From Pseudoselenomonas ruminantium (GTDB taxonomy: Bacteria; Bacillota; Negativicutes; Selenomonadales; Selenomonadaceae), in NCBI GenBank assembly GCA_902780915.1, contig CACZHK010000012.1, positions 1 through 64,000 of the forward strand: 64,000 nt of DNA. The letters are read 5' to 3'. Position numbers and translations under genes: made by a program. This document shows, piece after piece, positions 50,811-59,944 of the stretch; position 1 is the first letter of the stretch; every line of letters starts with the position of its first letter. The notes beneath the pieces were generated by a model that was not told the origin of the DNA, did not search any database, and saw nothing but the letters and a program-made list of their open reading frames with translations.

Positions 50811-53726
50811 TTGAATATAAATGACGTAGTAAGCGGATTCAAGTTGCTTAGGAAAACTTCCATCAAGGAGGTCAGTTCCGAAGCCTATGTCTTTGAGCAC
50901 GAGAAAAGCGGCGCCAGGCTGTTTTTCTTGCAGAACGATGATGATAACAAGGTTTTTTCCATCGCTTTTCGCACACCACCGGTGGATGATACGGGAGTGG
51001 CGCACATTGTTGAGCATTCTGTGCTTTGTGGTTCCCGCAAGTACCCTTTGAAAGAGCCTTTTGTGGAACTGGTGAAGGGATCTCTCAATACCTTCCTCAA
51101 TGCTATGACCTATCCGGATAAAACAATATATCCCGTGGCTAGCCGCAATGGCAAGGACTTCCAGAACCTCATGGATGTGTATCTTGATGCAGTGTTCTAT
51201 CCTCAGATGAGGGAAAATCCACAGGTGCTCATGCAGGAGGGCTGGCATTATGAGATAGAGTCCCCTGAGGAGCCTTTGCGCTACAGCGGTGTGGTTTACA
51301 ATGAGATGAAGGGAGCTTTGTCTTCTCCTGATGATCTGCTGGAGAATCGCATCATGACCTCCCTTTATCCTGATACTACCTATGGTTGGGAGTCAGGCGG
51401 TGATCCGGAACATATTCCAGAGCTTACCCAGGAGATGTTCAGGGATTTCCATGGCAAGTATTATCACCCTTCCAACAGCTATATTTACCTTTACGGGGAC
51501 ATGGATATCGAGGAAAAGCTGGCCTATCTCGACAGAGAATACCTTTCCCATTTCGACCGCATCCCGGTGCCGTCCCATATTGATAGACAGGCTCCCTTCA
51601 CGGAAATGAAGCGTTGCAAGGACTTTTATCCCGTGGGCACGGAGGAAAGCACGGAGGAGAAAACTTTCCTTTCCTTGAATTGGCTCGTGGGTGATTCTCT
51701 TGACACAGAAACCGTCATGGGCTTGGAAATCCTCAACCATGCACTGCTCAAGACGCCTGCGGCACCTTTGCGCAAGGCATTGATAGATGCCGAACTGGGC
51801 AGCGATGTAGATTCAAGCTACGAAGAGAGTGTGATGCAGCCTTATTTCAGCATAATTGTAGCCAATTCAGAAGCTGACAGGGCGGACAAGTTTTATCACT
51901 TGACTATGGATACCCTGAAGAAGCTTTCGGAGGATGGCCTTGACAAGACTCTCCTGGAAGCTTCCATCAACCTTCTGGAATTCCGTCTGCGCGAATCTGA
52001 TTTCGGCTCAGCACCCAAAGGACTTATTTATGGCCTTGCTGCCATGAAAACCTGGCTTTATGATGGGAAGCCGGAGGATGCCCTTTATTATGAAAACTTG
52101 TTGACCCGTATGAAAGAAGGGCTGGAAGGAAATTATTTCGAGGAACTTATCAAGAAGTGTTTTCTGAATAATTCCCATAAGACTGTGGTAATCCTTTCTC
52201 CTAGCAAGACTTTGGCTGCCGAGAGAGAAACTGCCCAGGAAAAGATTTTGGCAGAGAAGAAAGCTGCTCTTTCCAAACAGGAGATTGAAAAACTGATTGA
52301 GGCCTGCAAGGAGCTCAAGGAGCGCCAACAAGCAGAGGACAGTCCCGAGGCTCTGGCTTCCATTCCCGTGCTGGATGTGGCAGATATTCGCAAGGAAGCC
52401 TATGAACTGCCTGTGGTGGAAAAAGAGCTTATGGGAACGAAGGTACTCCACAGCAAGGTGGATACTCATGGCATTGGTTATCTGAACCTGTACTTTGACG
52501 CTAGTTGTGTGTCCCAGGAGCATCTGCCGTATCTCTACCTTTTGGCAGAACTTATAGGTGAGGTGGATACGGCAGAGCATAGCTATGCGGAACTGGCCAA
52601 TCTCAAGAACCTCCACACGGGCGGTATCAGCTATGATGTGGTGTCCTATACCCGCAAGGGTGAGCCGGATTCATGCCTGCCCAAATTCCGCATCAAGGCC
52701 AAGGCACTGGTGAAGAAGTTGCCTCACCTCTGCCAGCTGCTGCAGGAAATCATCACCCGCAGTGTCTTTACTGATGCCAAGCGTATTAGGGAGCTCTTGC
52801 TGCAGGTGCAGACGGATATTGAGATGAGCCTTCAGCGCTCTGCCCATCAGGTGGTGTCTGGCCGCATTGCCTCTTATCTCACTCCTGTGGGGGCTTATGC
52901 TGATCAGGGTAGCCTGCCTTTTTACCATTTCGTGAAGGGCTTTCTGGCAGATTTTGATAATTGTTTTGCCAAATTGCCAGAGATTTTCGGTGAGGTGTTG
53001 CGCCAGGTATTCAATCAGAAGGATCTTTTGGTGAGCATCACGGTGCCTGAGACAGATTACAGGAACTTTGAGGCAGCTTTTGCTCCCTTGCGCCAGTCCC
53101 TTTCACGTCTGAACTTTCCGAAGCAGCGTTATCGCTGGAAGCTGGCTCGCCGCAATGAGGGGCTGACTTCCTCCAGCCGGGTGCAGTATGTGGGCAAGGG
53201 GGCTAACTTCCTGAAACTGGGTTATAAGTACACAGGCTCTATGCGGGTGCTGGAAACTCTCTTGCGCTATGATTATTTTTGGACGAAGATCCGCGTGCAG
53301 GGTGGTGCCTACGGTGCTTTTACAAGTTTCAACCGCAATGGCATGATGAATTTCGGTTCCTACCGCGACCCGAATCTCAAGGAGACCATTGATGTCTTTG
53401 ATAGCACGGCTGATTATCTTGAAAACTTTGCTGCTTCTGACAGGGAGATGACAAAGGCCATCATTGGCACTATCAGTGGTGTGGATACGCCACTCACGCC
53501 TCAGATGAAGGGGGAGATGGCAGATACCTGCTATCTGCGTGGCATTTCCTACCTTGATCGTCAGCAGATGCGCACGGAGATTCTCACCACTCGTCAGGGT
53601 GATATCAAGGCTCTGGCACCGCTGGTGCGGGATTGCATGAAGGAAAATGTGCTCTGCGTCTTTGGAGGAGAGCAGAAAATCAAGGAAAACAAGAAGCTTT
53701 TCGGTGTTGTAGTATCGGCACTATAA
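50811..53726 (+). CDS. M16C-family zinc metallopeptidase (presequence-protease-like)
   Basis: A 971-residue peptidase. The inverted zinc motif H-x-x-E-H is at residues 65-69 (HIVEHSVLCGS), with the SLNTFLNAMTYPDKT region next and VVYNEMKGALSSPDDLLENR further on. Four repeated M16 domains would enclose a chamber that degrades peptides. Bacterial relatives (Falcilysin/PreP/CymI-like) are about 970 residues, so it is full length. TTG 50811 follows AGGGAGG with eight bases; the annotated frame extends further upstream but crosses the promoter. No signal peptide, so probably cytoplasmic. Confidence 0.92.
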   Translation: MNINDVVSGFKLLRKTSIKEVSSEAYVFEHEKSGARLFFLQNDDDNKVFSIAFRTPPVDDTGVAHIVEHSVLCGSRKYPLKEPFVELVKGSLNTFLNAMTYPDKTIYPVASRNGKDFQNLMDVYLDAVFYPQMRENPQVLMQEGWHYEIESPEEPLRYSGVVYNEMKGALSSPDDLLENRIMTSLYPDTTYGWESGGDPEHIPELTQEMFRDFHGKYYHPSNSYIYLYGDMDIEEKLAYLDREYLSHFDRIPVPSHIDRQAPFTEMKRCKDFYPVGTEESTEEKTFLSLNWLVGDSLDTETVMGLEILNHALLKTPAAPLRKALIDAELGSDVDSSYEESVMQPYFSIIVANSEADRADKFYHLTMDTLKKLSEDGLDKTLLEASINLLEFRLRESDFGSAPKGLIYGLAAMKTWLYDGKPEDALYYENLLTRMKEGLEGNYFEELIKKCFLNNSHKTVVILSPSKTLAAERETAQEKILAEKKAALSKQEIEKLIEACKELKERQQAEDSPEALASIPVLDVADIRKEAYELPVVEKELMGTKVLHSKVDTHGIGYLNLYFDASCVSQEHLPYLYLLAELIGEVDTAEHSYAELANLKNLHTGGISYDVVSYTRKGEPDSCLPKFRIKAKALVKKLPHLCQLLQEIITRSVFTDAKRIRELLLQVQTDIEMSLQRSAHQVVSGRIASYLTPVGAYADQGSLPFYHFVKGFLADFDNCFAKLPEIFGEVLRQVFNQKDLLVSITVPETDYRNFEAAFAPLRQSLSRLNFPKQRYRWKLARRNEGLTSSSRVQYVGKGANFLKLGYKYTGSMRVLETLLRYDYFWTKIRVQGGAYGAFTSFNRNGMMNFGSYRDPNLKETIDVFDSTADYLENFAASDREMTKAIIGTISGVDTPLTPQMKGEMADTCYLRGISYLDRQQMRTEILTTRQGDIKALAPLVRDCMKENVLCVFGGEQKIKENKKLFGVVVSAL

Positions 53727-53761
53727 GGCAGGTTTTCCCCGAAAGTTTCCAACATAGGGCG

Positions 53762-53790
53762 TAGACAAAAGCTGCACGATGGCGTAGAAT
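53762..53790 (+). promoter_or_regulatory. Promoter of dapA
   Basis: TAGACA (53762-53767) and TAGAAT (53785-53790), 17 bases apart. Confidence 0.55.
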
Positions 53791-53847
53791 TGTAAACATG
53801 TATAAGCGAGAATGAAGGCAAATATGGATATTCAAGGAGGCTTCCTG

Positions 53848-54735
53848 ATGAAGAAACCGATTTTCAGAGGCGCTGGCGTAGCAATCATTACCCCGTACAC
53901 CGAGGATGGCATCAATTTTGAGGAACTGGGCCGCATCATTGATGACCAGATTGAGAACTATACGGATGCCATCATCATCACTGGCACCACTGGCGAGTCT
54001 GCCACCATGTCTGTTGAGGAACACAAGGAGGCCATCAGGTATGCTGTGGAGAAAACCAATGGCAGGGTGCCCGTCATCGCCGGTACCGGCTCCAACGAGA
54101 CCCGCATCGCAGTGGAGTTCTCCAAGTACGCAGAGGAAGTAGGAGCTGATGCCCTGCTGGTAGTGACGCCTTATTACAACAAGTGCACCCAGAAGGGGCT
54201 GATTCAGCACTATACCATGATTGCGGACAGTGTGAATATCCCTATTATCCTGTACGATGTGCCTTCCCGTACGGGGGTTTCCATCCAGACTGCTACTTAT
54301 GCTGAGCTGGCCAAGCACCCGAATATTGTGGCTGTGAAGGAAGCTAATGGCGACCTTTCAAAGATTTTGCGCCTCAGGGCGGCTTGCGGGGACGATTTAG
54401 TGGTCTACTCCGGTAATGATGATCAGATTGTGCCTATCCTTTCTTTGGGAGGGCAGGGAGTGATTTCAGTGCTCTCCAATGTGGCCCCCAAGGCTGCTCA
54501 CGATATTTGCCAGCTTTATTTTGATGGAAAAGTGGAAGAGTCGGCCAAACTTCAGATTGAGTACGCTGATCTCATCGATGCGCTCTTCTGCGAGGTGAAC
54601 CCTATTCCTGTGAAGGTAGCCATGCGCAAGATGGGCTGGGATGCTGGTCCGCTCCGTATGCCTCTTTGCGAGATGGAGCCTGCCCATGAGGCACAGCTGG
54701 AGAAAGCTTTGAGAAATCATGGCTTGATTGAATGA
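53848..54735 (+). CDS. dapA: 4-hydroxy-tetrahydrodipicolinate synthase
   Basis: A 295-residue TIM-barrel aldolase condensing pyruvate with aspartate semialdehyde for lysine and diaminopimelate. The Schiff-base lysine is K164 in VAVKEANGD, with GTTGES (46-51) and YDVPSRTG (136-143). ATG 53848 follows AAGGAGG; an upstream ATG-like start at 53812 is unsupported. Closely related lyases (NanA and others) share the fold; the motif set favours DapA. Confidence 0.92.
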   Translation: MKKPIFRGAGVAIITPYTEDGINFEELGRIIDDQIENYTDAIIITGTTGESATMSVEEHKEAIRYAVEKTNGRVPVIAGTGSNETRIAVEFSKYAEEVGADALLVVTPYYNKCTQKGLIQHYTMIADSVNIPIILYDVPSRTGVSIQTATYAELAKHPNIVAVKEANGDLSKILRLRAACGDDLVVYSGNDDQIVPILSLGGQGVISVLSNVAPKAAHDICQLYFDGKVEESAKLQIEYADLIDALFCEVNPIPVKVAMRKMGWDAGPLRMPLCEMEPAHEAQLEKALRNHGLIE

Positions 54736-54760
54736 TAGGGGTTTGTTTGACGAGAGAAAG

Positions 54761-54786
54761 GGAGGCTGCTTGTCAGCCTCCTTTTT
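54761..54786 (+). terminator. Terminator after dapA
   Basis: GGAGGCTG (54761-54768) and CAGCCTCC (54774-54781), followed by TTTTT. Confidence 0.85.
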
Positions 54787-54804
54787 CTGTATGAGGTGAA
54801 AATT

Positions 54805-55467
54805 ATGCACGGTGTGTTTGATATTGTGGGGCCAGTGATGATAGGCCCCTCCAGTTCTCATACGGCAGGAGCTGCACGATTGGGGCTTATGGCGCGGAAA
54901 ATCCTGGGGGAGAGGGCCGTGAGAGCGGAAATAAATCTGCATGGCTCCTTTGCCCAGACATATCGGGGGCACGGCACGGATAAGGCTCTCATAGCCGGAA
55001 TCATGGGCATGGAGCCCGATGATATGCGACTGCGTGAGGCACTGGAATTGGCAGATAAGAGGGGGCTTTCCTATGATTTCAGGCAGGTGGAGCTTCAGGA
55101 GGCTCACCCCAATACGGCTGTCATCTACCTCGTGGGTGAGACAGGACGAGTGGCCAGAGTCAGGGGAGCCTCTGTAGGTGGTGGCAATATACTTGTCACC
55201 AATATTGATGGTTATGAAGTAGAGCTCAGCGGCCAGTATCCGGCACTCCTGACCATTCATCATGACCGGCCCGGGGTCATTACCAGGGTTACGCAGATTC
55301 TCTCCCGCTATGAGGTGAACATTGCCTTTATGCGAGTGTCCCGCCAAAGCCGGGGAGAAACTGCCATGATGATTATGGAGCTGGATGATGAACCGGCAAC
55401 AGATGTGGTGGAGGAATGCGGCCAGGTGCCCGATGTGGAACTGGCCAGGGCTGTACCAGCTGTGTGA
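54805..55467 (+). CDS. sdaAB: L-serine dehydratase, beta subunit
   Basis: A 220-residue protein. FDIVGPVMIGPSSSHTAGAARLG is the conserved active-site segment, and an ACT-like domain closes the protein (LTIHHDRPGVITRVTQILSRY). Together with SdaAA it forms the oxygen-sensitive [4Fe-4S] enzyme that deaminates serine to pyruvate. ATG 54805 lies six bases after GAGGTG. It begins 18 bases after a terminator, so its promoter is not obvious. Confidence 0.93.
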   Translation: MHGVFDIVGPVMIGPSSSHTAGAARLGLMARKILGERAVRAEINLHGSFAQTYRGHGTDKALIAGIMGMEPDDMRLREALELADKRGLSYDFRQVELQEAHPNTAVIYLVGETGRVARVRGASVGGGNILVTNIDGYEVELSGQYPALLTIHHDRPGVITRVTQILSRYEVNIAFMRVSRQSRGETAMMIMELDDEPATDVVEECGQVPDVELARAVPAV

Positions 55468-55480
55468 GCAGGAGAGGGAT

Positions 55481-56365
55481 ATGATAAATTTCAGTAATCT
55501 TGTGGAACTTATCTCAATAGCACGGGAAAAGTCATTGCCAATCCATGAGGTAGTAATTGCCAGGGAAATGCACATCAGCCTGCGCAGCCGTGAGCATATC
55601 ATCAAGCAGATGGCGGATAGCTGGATGGTCATGCAGGAGTCCATAGAAAGAGGTCTGAACAATACTGAAAAGTCCTTGAGTGGCCTTACCGGCGGCGATG
55701 CCAGGAGGCTGAGGCTGTATAGCAGCAAGGCGGGGGCAGAGGCTCCCTACTTGGGGGAAGCGGCAATTTTGGCTGCCGCTGCTGCTGTGGGGGTCAATGA
55801 AGTCAATGCTGTCATGGGACGCATTGTGGCTTGCCCCACAGCGGGCTCCTGTGGCATAGTGCCTGCAGCCCTTTATGCGGCCAAGCAAAGAGGCGCCTCT
55901 GAGGAAAAGTTGGTGCTATCACTATTCACTGCGGCAGGCATTGGCATGGTGATAGATCAGAATGCTTCTATTTCGGGAGCTTCCGGTGGGTGCCAGGCCG
56001 AGTGCGGCACGGCGGCAGCCATGGCAGCAGGTGCCTTGGTGGAAATTGCCGGTGGTGGCCCGGAGAAAGTTGGGGAGGCCGTAGCCTTGTCTGTCAAGAA
56101 TCTCCTGGGACTGGTCTGCGATCCTGTAGCCGGTCTGGTAGAGGTGCCCTGTGTGAAGCGCAATGGCTTTGCAGTGATTGAAGCGATGCTGGCAGCAGAT
56201 ATGGCTCTATCCGGCATCAAGTCTGTTATTCCCGTGGATGAAGTTATAGGGGCTATGGACAAGATAGGACGTGCCCTGCCCAAATCTCTGAGGGAAACAA
56301 GTCAGGGAGGCTTGGCAGTCACTCCTACAGCCAGACGGATCGAGCGGGAGTTATATGGGGAATAG
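55481..56365 (+). CDS. sdaAA: L-serine dehydratase, alpha subunit
   Basis: A 294-residue partner of SdaAB. Cluster cysteines are in ACPTAGSCGIVPAALYAA and in further conserved Cys residues such as GGCQAECG and LVCDPVAG. ATG 55481 follows GGAGAGGG, 13 bases after the sdaAB stop. The pair is characteristic of Firmicutes, where the enzyme is split in two. Confidence 0.93.
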   Translation: MINFSNLVELISIAREKSLPIHEVVIAREMHISLRSREHIIKQMADSWMVMQESIERGLNNTEKSLSGLTGGDARRLRLYSSKAGAEAPYLGEAAILAAAAAVGVNEVNAVMGRIVACPTAGSCGIVPAALYAAKQRGASEEKLVLSLFTAAGIGMVIDQNASISGASGGCQAECGTAAAMAAGALVEIAGGGPEKVGEAVALSVKNLLGLVCDPVAGLVEVPCVKRNGFAVIEAMLAADMALSGIKSVIPVDEVIGAMDKIGRALPKSLRETSQGGLAVTPTARRIERELYGE

Positions 56366-56371
56366 GTGCAT

Positions 56372-56407
56372 TCGCCTGTGGCGAAATTTGAACAACTGCG
56401 TTATAAT
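56372..56407 (+). promoter_or_regulatory. Promoter of the tsaE operon with palindromic -35 region
   Basis: TCGCC-TGT-GGCGA (56372-56384) is followed by 17 bases and TATAAT (56402-56407). Compared with the psd copy, the second stem pair changes from T-A to C-G, which preserves the palindrome. Most of the 17-base spacer is shared, including TGAACAA and TGCGT. Confidence 0.6.
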
Positions 56408-56463
56408 AAGATACTGAATGGAGACTGGTATAACTGTCTATCAAAATTAGGAGAGAAAAGATT

Positions 56464-56940
56464 ATGTTTACGTGTACAACCAATTCCCCTGAGGAAACCG
56501 CTGACCTAGCCGATAAATTGGGCCAGAAAATCCGCGAGGGAACCGTGCTGTGCTTGGAAGGCGATTTGGGTGCAGGAAAGACCCTTTTTGTCCAGAGTCT
56601 GGCAAAGACTTTGGGGGTGGAGGGGGAAGTCACCAGCCCTACCTTCAATCTGATGAACATATACGAGGGCATCTGCCCTATCTACCATTTTGACCTCTAT
56701 CGTCTGGAGACGGAGGAAGAACTGGAGGAAATCGGTTTCTACGAATATCTGGAAGAACCTGAGGGAATTGTTGTCATTGAATGGCCCAACAAGTTCCCAG
56801 AGTCCATGCCGGATGATTATGTGGAAGTGTCTATTGAGCGCACCGGCGAGACTGGCCGCAAGCTCACTTTTTCTTCAATCGGCGAAGAGAACAAGGAATT
56901 TTTGAAGGAGTTGGAGACCTTTGTCAATACTGGCCATTGA
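56464..56940 (+). CDS. tsaE: tRNA t6A biosynthesis ATPase TsaE
   Basis: A 158-residue P-loop protein with Walker A EGDLGAGKTLFVQSLA, VTSPTFNLMNIYEG and FDLYRLETEEELEEIGFYEYL. It supports the TsaB-TsaD complex that makes threonylcarbamoyladenosine at position 37 of ANN-decoding tRNAs. First gene of the tsaE-tsaB-rimI-tsaD operon; it overlaps tsaB by 20 bases. Confidence 0.94.
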   Translation: MFTCTTNSPEETADLADKLGQKIREGTVLCLEGDLGAGKTLFVQSLAKTLGVEGEVTSPTFNLMNIYEGICPIYHFDLYRLETEEELEEIGFYEYLEEPEGIVVIEWPNKFPESMPDDYVEVSIERTGETGRKLTFSSIGEENKEFLKELETFVNTGH

Positions 56941-57643
56941 TACAGCCACTCAGGTTTCGAGCGTGGCCGTGGCCTCGGAGGCGAGGCTTTCCGCTGAACT
57001 TACCATGCAGGCCCGCCTGACTCACTCGGAGACGTTGCTTCCTCATATGGAGCAGGTGCTCAGAATGGCAAACGTGAAAAAAGAGGATTTGGATGGCATT
57101 GCTGTCAGCATGGGGCCTGGTTCTTTCACTGGACTTCGCATCGGTCTGGCAGCGGCAAAAGCTGTCTGCTATGCGCTGAAGTTGCCTCTTGTAGGCGTGC
57201 CTACTCTGGAAGCCATGGCTTGGCACTATCCTGTGCCTGGGGTGCGCATTGTGACACTCTTGGATGCTCAGAAGGGTAATGCCTACCGTCAGAGTTTCCG
57301 CTTCCATGAAGGGCGTATGGAGGCTCAGGAGGAAATAGCCGTGGCAGGCTTGCCTGAGGTAATTGCTTCCTGTGGGAAAATGCAGGAACAGGTAGTGCTC
57401 CTGGGGGATGTGGTTCCCAAGAAGATTGCAGGCAAGCTGGAACTTCCCGCTAATGTGAGCCTGGCTCCTGCTCATCTGGTGATGCCCAGGGCAGCTTGCG
57501 TTGCCATGGTGGGATTGAAGAAACTGGCTGCAGGTGAAGTGGGCAATGTCATGGACATGGAGCCTGTCTATATTCGTCGCAGCGAGGCTGAAGTCCTGTG
57601 GGAAAAGCGTCATCCCGAGGCAGCGGAGGGCGGTAGCAAGTGA
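56921..57643 (+). CDS. tsaB: tRNA t6A biosynthesis protein TsaB
   Basis: A 240-residue ASKHA-fold protein starting at TTG inside tsaE. ILAIDTATQVSSVAV, LPHMEQVL and VSMGPGSFTGLRIGLAAAK are family hallmarks. It dimerises with TsaD. Its end overlaps rimI by four bases. Confidence 0.93.
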   Translation: MSILAIDTATQVSSVAVASEARLSAELTMQARLTHSETLLPHMEQVLRMANVKKEDLDGIAVSMGPGSFTGLRIGLAAAKAVCYALKLPLVGVPTLEAMAWHYPVPGVRIVTLLDAQKGNAYRQSFRFHEGRMEAQEEIAVAGLPEVIASCGKMQEQVVLLGDVVPKKIAGKLELPANVSLAPAHLVMPRAACVAMVGLKKLAAGEVGNVMDMEPVYIRRSEAEVLWEKRHPEAAEGGSK

Positions 57644-58098
57644 AGCTTAGTTTCCGTGAAATGGTGCCGGATGATGCGGCGGCGGTGGAGCAGGTGGAGA
57701 AAGCCTGTTTTGCCATGCCTTGGTCCAGAGAATCCTTCTGGCGGGAGGCAGCCAATGAGAATACCCTTTACTTGTTGGCTCTGGATGAAGAGGCTTTGGC
57801 AGAAAAAAAAATCATCGGCTATGTGGGGTGCTGGATTTCCTTCGAGGAAGCTCAGATCACTAATGTGGCAGTCTCTCCTGAGTACAGGGGGCAGCATGTG
57901 GGGACAGAAATGATGGCAGAGCTCATCCGCAGGGTGAAGGAGAAAGGGGTTACTGCCCTGACATTGGAGGTGCGGCCCTCTAATGACCCTGCGCTGGCCC
58001 TTTACAAGAATTTCGGCTTCAAGGAGGCCGGGCGTCGGCCCCGTTATTATCAGGATAATGGGGAAGATGCCATAATCATGTGGAATACGAAGATTTGA
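57640..58098 (+). CDS. rimI: Ribosomal-protein-alanine N-acetyltransferase
   Basis: A 152-residue GNAT acetyltransferase starting at GTG. The acetyl-CoA loop is VSPEYRGQHVGTEMMAELI; ALTLEVRPSNDPALALYKNFGF is typical of RimI. RimI acetylates the N-terminus of ribosomal protein S18 in Escherichia coli. Its place between tsaB and tsaD is conserved in many bacteria. Confidence 0.9.
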   Translation: MKLSFREMVPDDAAAVEQVEKACFAMPWSRESFWREAANENTLYLLALDEEALAEKKIIGYVGCWISFEEAQITNVAVSPEYRGQHVGTEMMAELIRRVKEKGVTALTLEVRPSNDPALALYKNFGFKEAGRRPRYYQDNGEDAIIMWNTKI

Positions 58099-58111
58099 CA
58101 TAGGAGCTTTA

Positions 58112-59146
58112 ATGGAACAGAAAGAACAGCAGGAAATCCTGACCCTTGGCATTGAATCCAGCTGTGACGAGACTTCGGCGGCGGTGCTCAGAGGGGGGAG
58201 GGAGATTCTTTCCAATATCATTTCCACCCAGATTCCCATTCATCAGAAATTCGGCGGGGTGGTGCCGGAGATTGCTTCCCGCAAGCATATCGTGAATATC
58301 ATGCCCGTCATTGACGAGGCCATACGGGAAGCAGGCGTAGACCTGGTGGATATCGATCAGGTAGCAGTTACCTATGGCCCCGGGTTGGTGGGGGCTCTCC
58401 TGGTGGGAGTGTCGGCAGGCAAATCCCTGGCTTATGCTCTGGATGTGCCTCTTATCGGCGTGAATCATCTGGAGGGGCATATCTTTGCCAACTTCCTGTC
58501 GGATAAGGAATTGCAGCCACCCTTTATGGCCCTGGTGGTATCCGGGGGACATACGGCCCTGGTGGACGTGCGGGGCTACAATGAATTCCGTATGATGGGA
58601 CAGACCCGCGATGATGCGGCAGGAGAGGCCTTCGACAAGATTGCCCGGGTCATGGGCCTGCCCTATCCCGGTGGTCCCCGCATTGATGCCCTGGCCAAGG
58701 AGGGAAATCCCCTGGCTATTGACTTTCCTCGGGCTTTGGATGAGAAGGGCAACTATGAGTTCAGTTTCAGCGGCCTGAAGTCAGCTGTGCTGAACTATAT
58801 CAACAGTGAGAAGATGAAGGGCCATGAGCTGAATAAGGCAGATATTGCCGCCTCCTTCCAGCATTCCGTCATCGAGGTGCTGACCCACAAGGCCTTTGAG
58901 GCTGTGGCAGAGGCAGGCAGAGATACACTGGTGCTGGCAGGCGGCGTGGCTGCCAACAGCGGCCTGGAGGCAAGGCTCAGAGAAGAGGCAGGCAAGAGGG
59001 GCGTGAAGTTTTCCTATCCCAGCAAGATCCTCTGCACTGACAACGCCGCCATGATTGCCTGCCGTGGCTTCTATCAGGCACAGGCTGGGCATTTCAGTGA
59101 CCATTATCTGAACGCCGTGCCGAGCCTGACACTTACCGATAAATAA
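58112..59146 (+). CDS. tsaD: tRNA N6-adenosine threonylcarbamoyltransferase TsaD
   Basis: A 344-residue catalytic subunit. ILGIESSCDETSAAV-like opening (LTLGIESSCDETSAAVLRGG), metal-binding GVNHLEGHIFANF, and LVVSGGHTALV with DDAAGEAFDKIARVMGLPYPGGP follow. Last gene of the t6A operon, 14 bases after rimI. Confidence 0.95.
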   Translation: MEQKEQQEILTLGIESSCDETSAAVLRGGREILSNIISTQIPIHQKFGGVVPEIASRKHIVNIMPVIDEAIREAGVDLVDIDQVAVTYGPGLVGALLVGVSAGKSLAYALDVPLIGVNHLEGHIFANFLSDKELQPPFMALVVSGGHTALVDVRGYNEFRMMGQTRDDAAGEAFDKIARVMGLPYPGGPRIDALAKEGNPLAIDFPRALDEKGNYEFSFSGLKSAVLNYINSEKMKGHELNKADIAASFQHSVIEVLTHKAFEAVAEAGRDTLVLAGGVAANSGLEARLREEAGKRGVKFSYPSKILCTDNAAMIACRGFYQAQAGHFSDHYLNAVPSLTLTDK

Positions 59147-59202
59147 ATTGAGATAAGAGATGATATGCAGCAGTTTCTACAGTAAAGGACAGGGATGAGC
59201 AC

Positions 59203-59766
59203 ATGCCCCAGGAAATGCCCAAAGTTATGCTGATTGAATCGGAGTACCGTCTGAGGCTCCGATATAAGAGCCTTCTCAAGAAGGCTGGTTTTGAGTTGGC
59301 CGGAGAGTCGGGGAATCTTGCTGTAGCTGAGACCCTGGCAAAGGAAAGCAGGCCTGGGGTGGTGCTGGTGCATCTGGAGGAGGATTTGGCAGATACAGCC
59401 GATCTCGCCAAGCTGGCAAGGCTGTTCCCGGTTCTAGTACTGGGGAAAGCAACGCCTGGACTGGCTGCGCTGGGCATTTATGGTTGCCTGTCCGAGGGGG
59501 CGAAGGATGAGGAAATCCTCACTTCCCTTGCCATAGCTTCAGCCAGGTGGCAGGAGGCCAAAAATCTCCGCCAGGAAGCAGAGGAACTGCGCGATCTGCT
59601 GGCGCTAAGAAAGATTCTTGACCAGGCAAAGGGCATCCTCATGAAGAAGCATCACATGAGCGAGCAGGAAGCCCACCGCCGCATCCAGCGCTATGCCATG
59701 TACAAGCGCTTGACGGTGAAGTCTGTGGCAGAGGCTATTATCAAGGCTACTGGCGGCAAGGTATAA
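59203..59766 (+). CDS. ANTAR-domain antiterminator with degenerate receiver
   Basis: A 187-residue protein. Residues 7-115 resemble a response-regulator receiver, but the phosphoacceptor position reads VVLVHLEED instead of a D-containing strand end, so phosphorylation is unlikely. A coiled coil follows (about 110-130), and the ANTAR domain is LALRKILDQAKGILMKKHHM through MYKRLTVKSVAEAII. ANTAR proteins bind two-hairpin RNA targets to stop termination. No cognate kinase or target operon is adjacent; it lies between tsaD and groESL with its own terminator. Confidence 0.87.
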   Translation: MPQEMPKVMLIESEYRLRLRYKSLLKKAGFELAGESGNLAVAETLAKESRPGVVLVHLEEDLADTADLAKLARLFPVLVLGKATPGLAALGIYGCLSEGAKDEEILTSLAIASARWQEAKNLRQEAEELRDLLALRKILDQAKGILMKKHHMSEQEAHRRIQRYAMYKRLTVKSVAEAIIKATGGKV

Positions 59767-59783
59767 TAAATTCGATAGAATAT

Positions 59784-59817
59784 AGAGCACTCTCTGAGGG
59801 TGCTCTTTGTTTTTTTG
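59784..59817 (+). terminator. Terminator after the ANTAR gene
   Basis: AGAGCAC (59784-59790) and GTGCTCT (59800-59806), followed by TTGTTTTTTT. Confidence 0.8.
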
Positions 59818-59835
59818 ACTTTTTTATTTTACTTA

Positions 59836-59902
59836 TTGACTTTTTGATGTTCAAGCGGTATCATAATACCTGTGATTAGCACTCGGCGCTAGCGAGTGCT
59901 AA
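59836..59902 (+). promoter_or_regulatory. groESL promoter with CIRCE operator (HrcA site)
   Basis: TTGACT (59836-59841) and TATCAT (59859-59864) are 17 bases apart. A perfect CIRCE element, TTAGCACTC-N9-GAGTGCTAA, follows at 59876-59902. HrcA repressor binds CIRCE and releases it on heat shock; hrcA is not in the window. Confidence 0.92.
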
Positions 59903-59944
59903 TAGATTGAATCTTGTATATTTCTATATGGGAGGAAGATAAAT

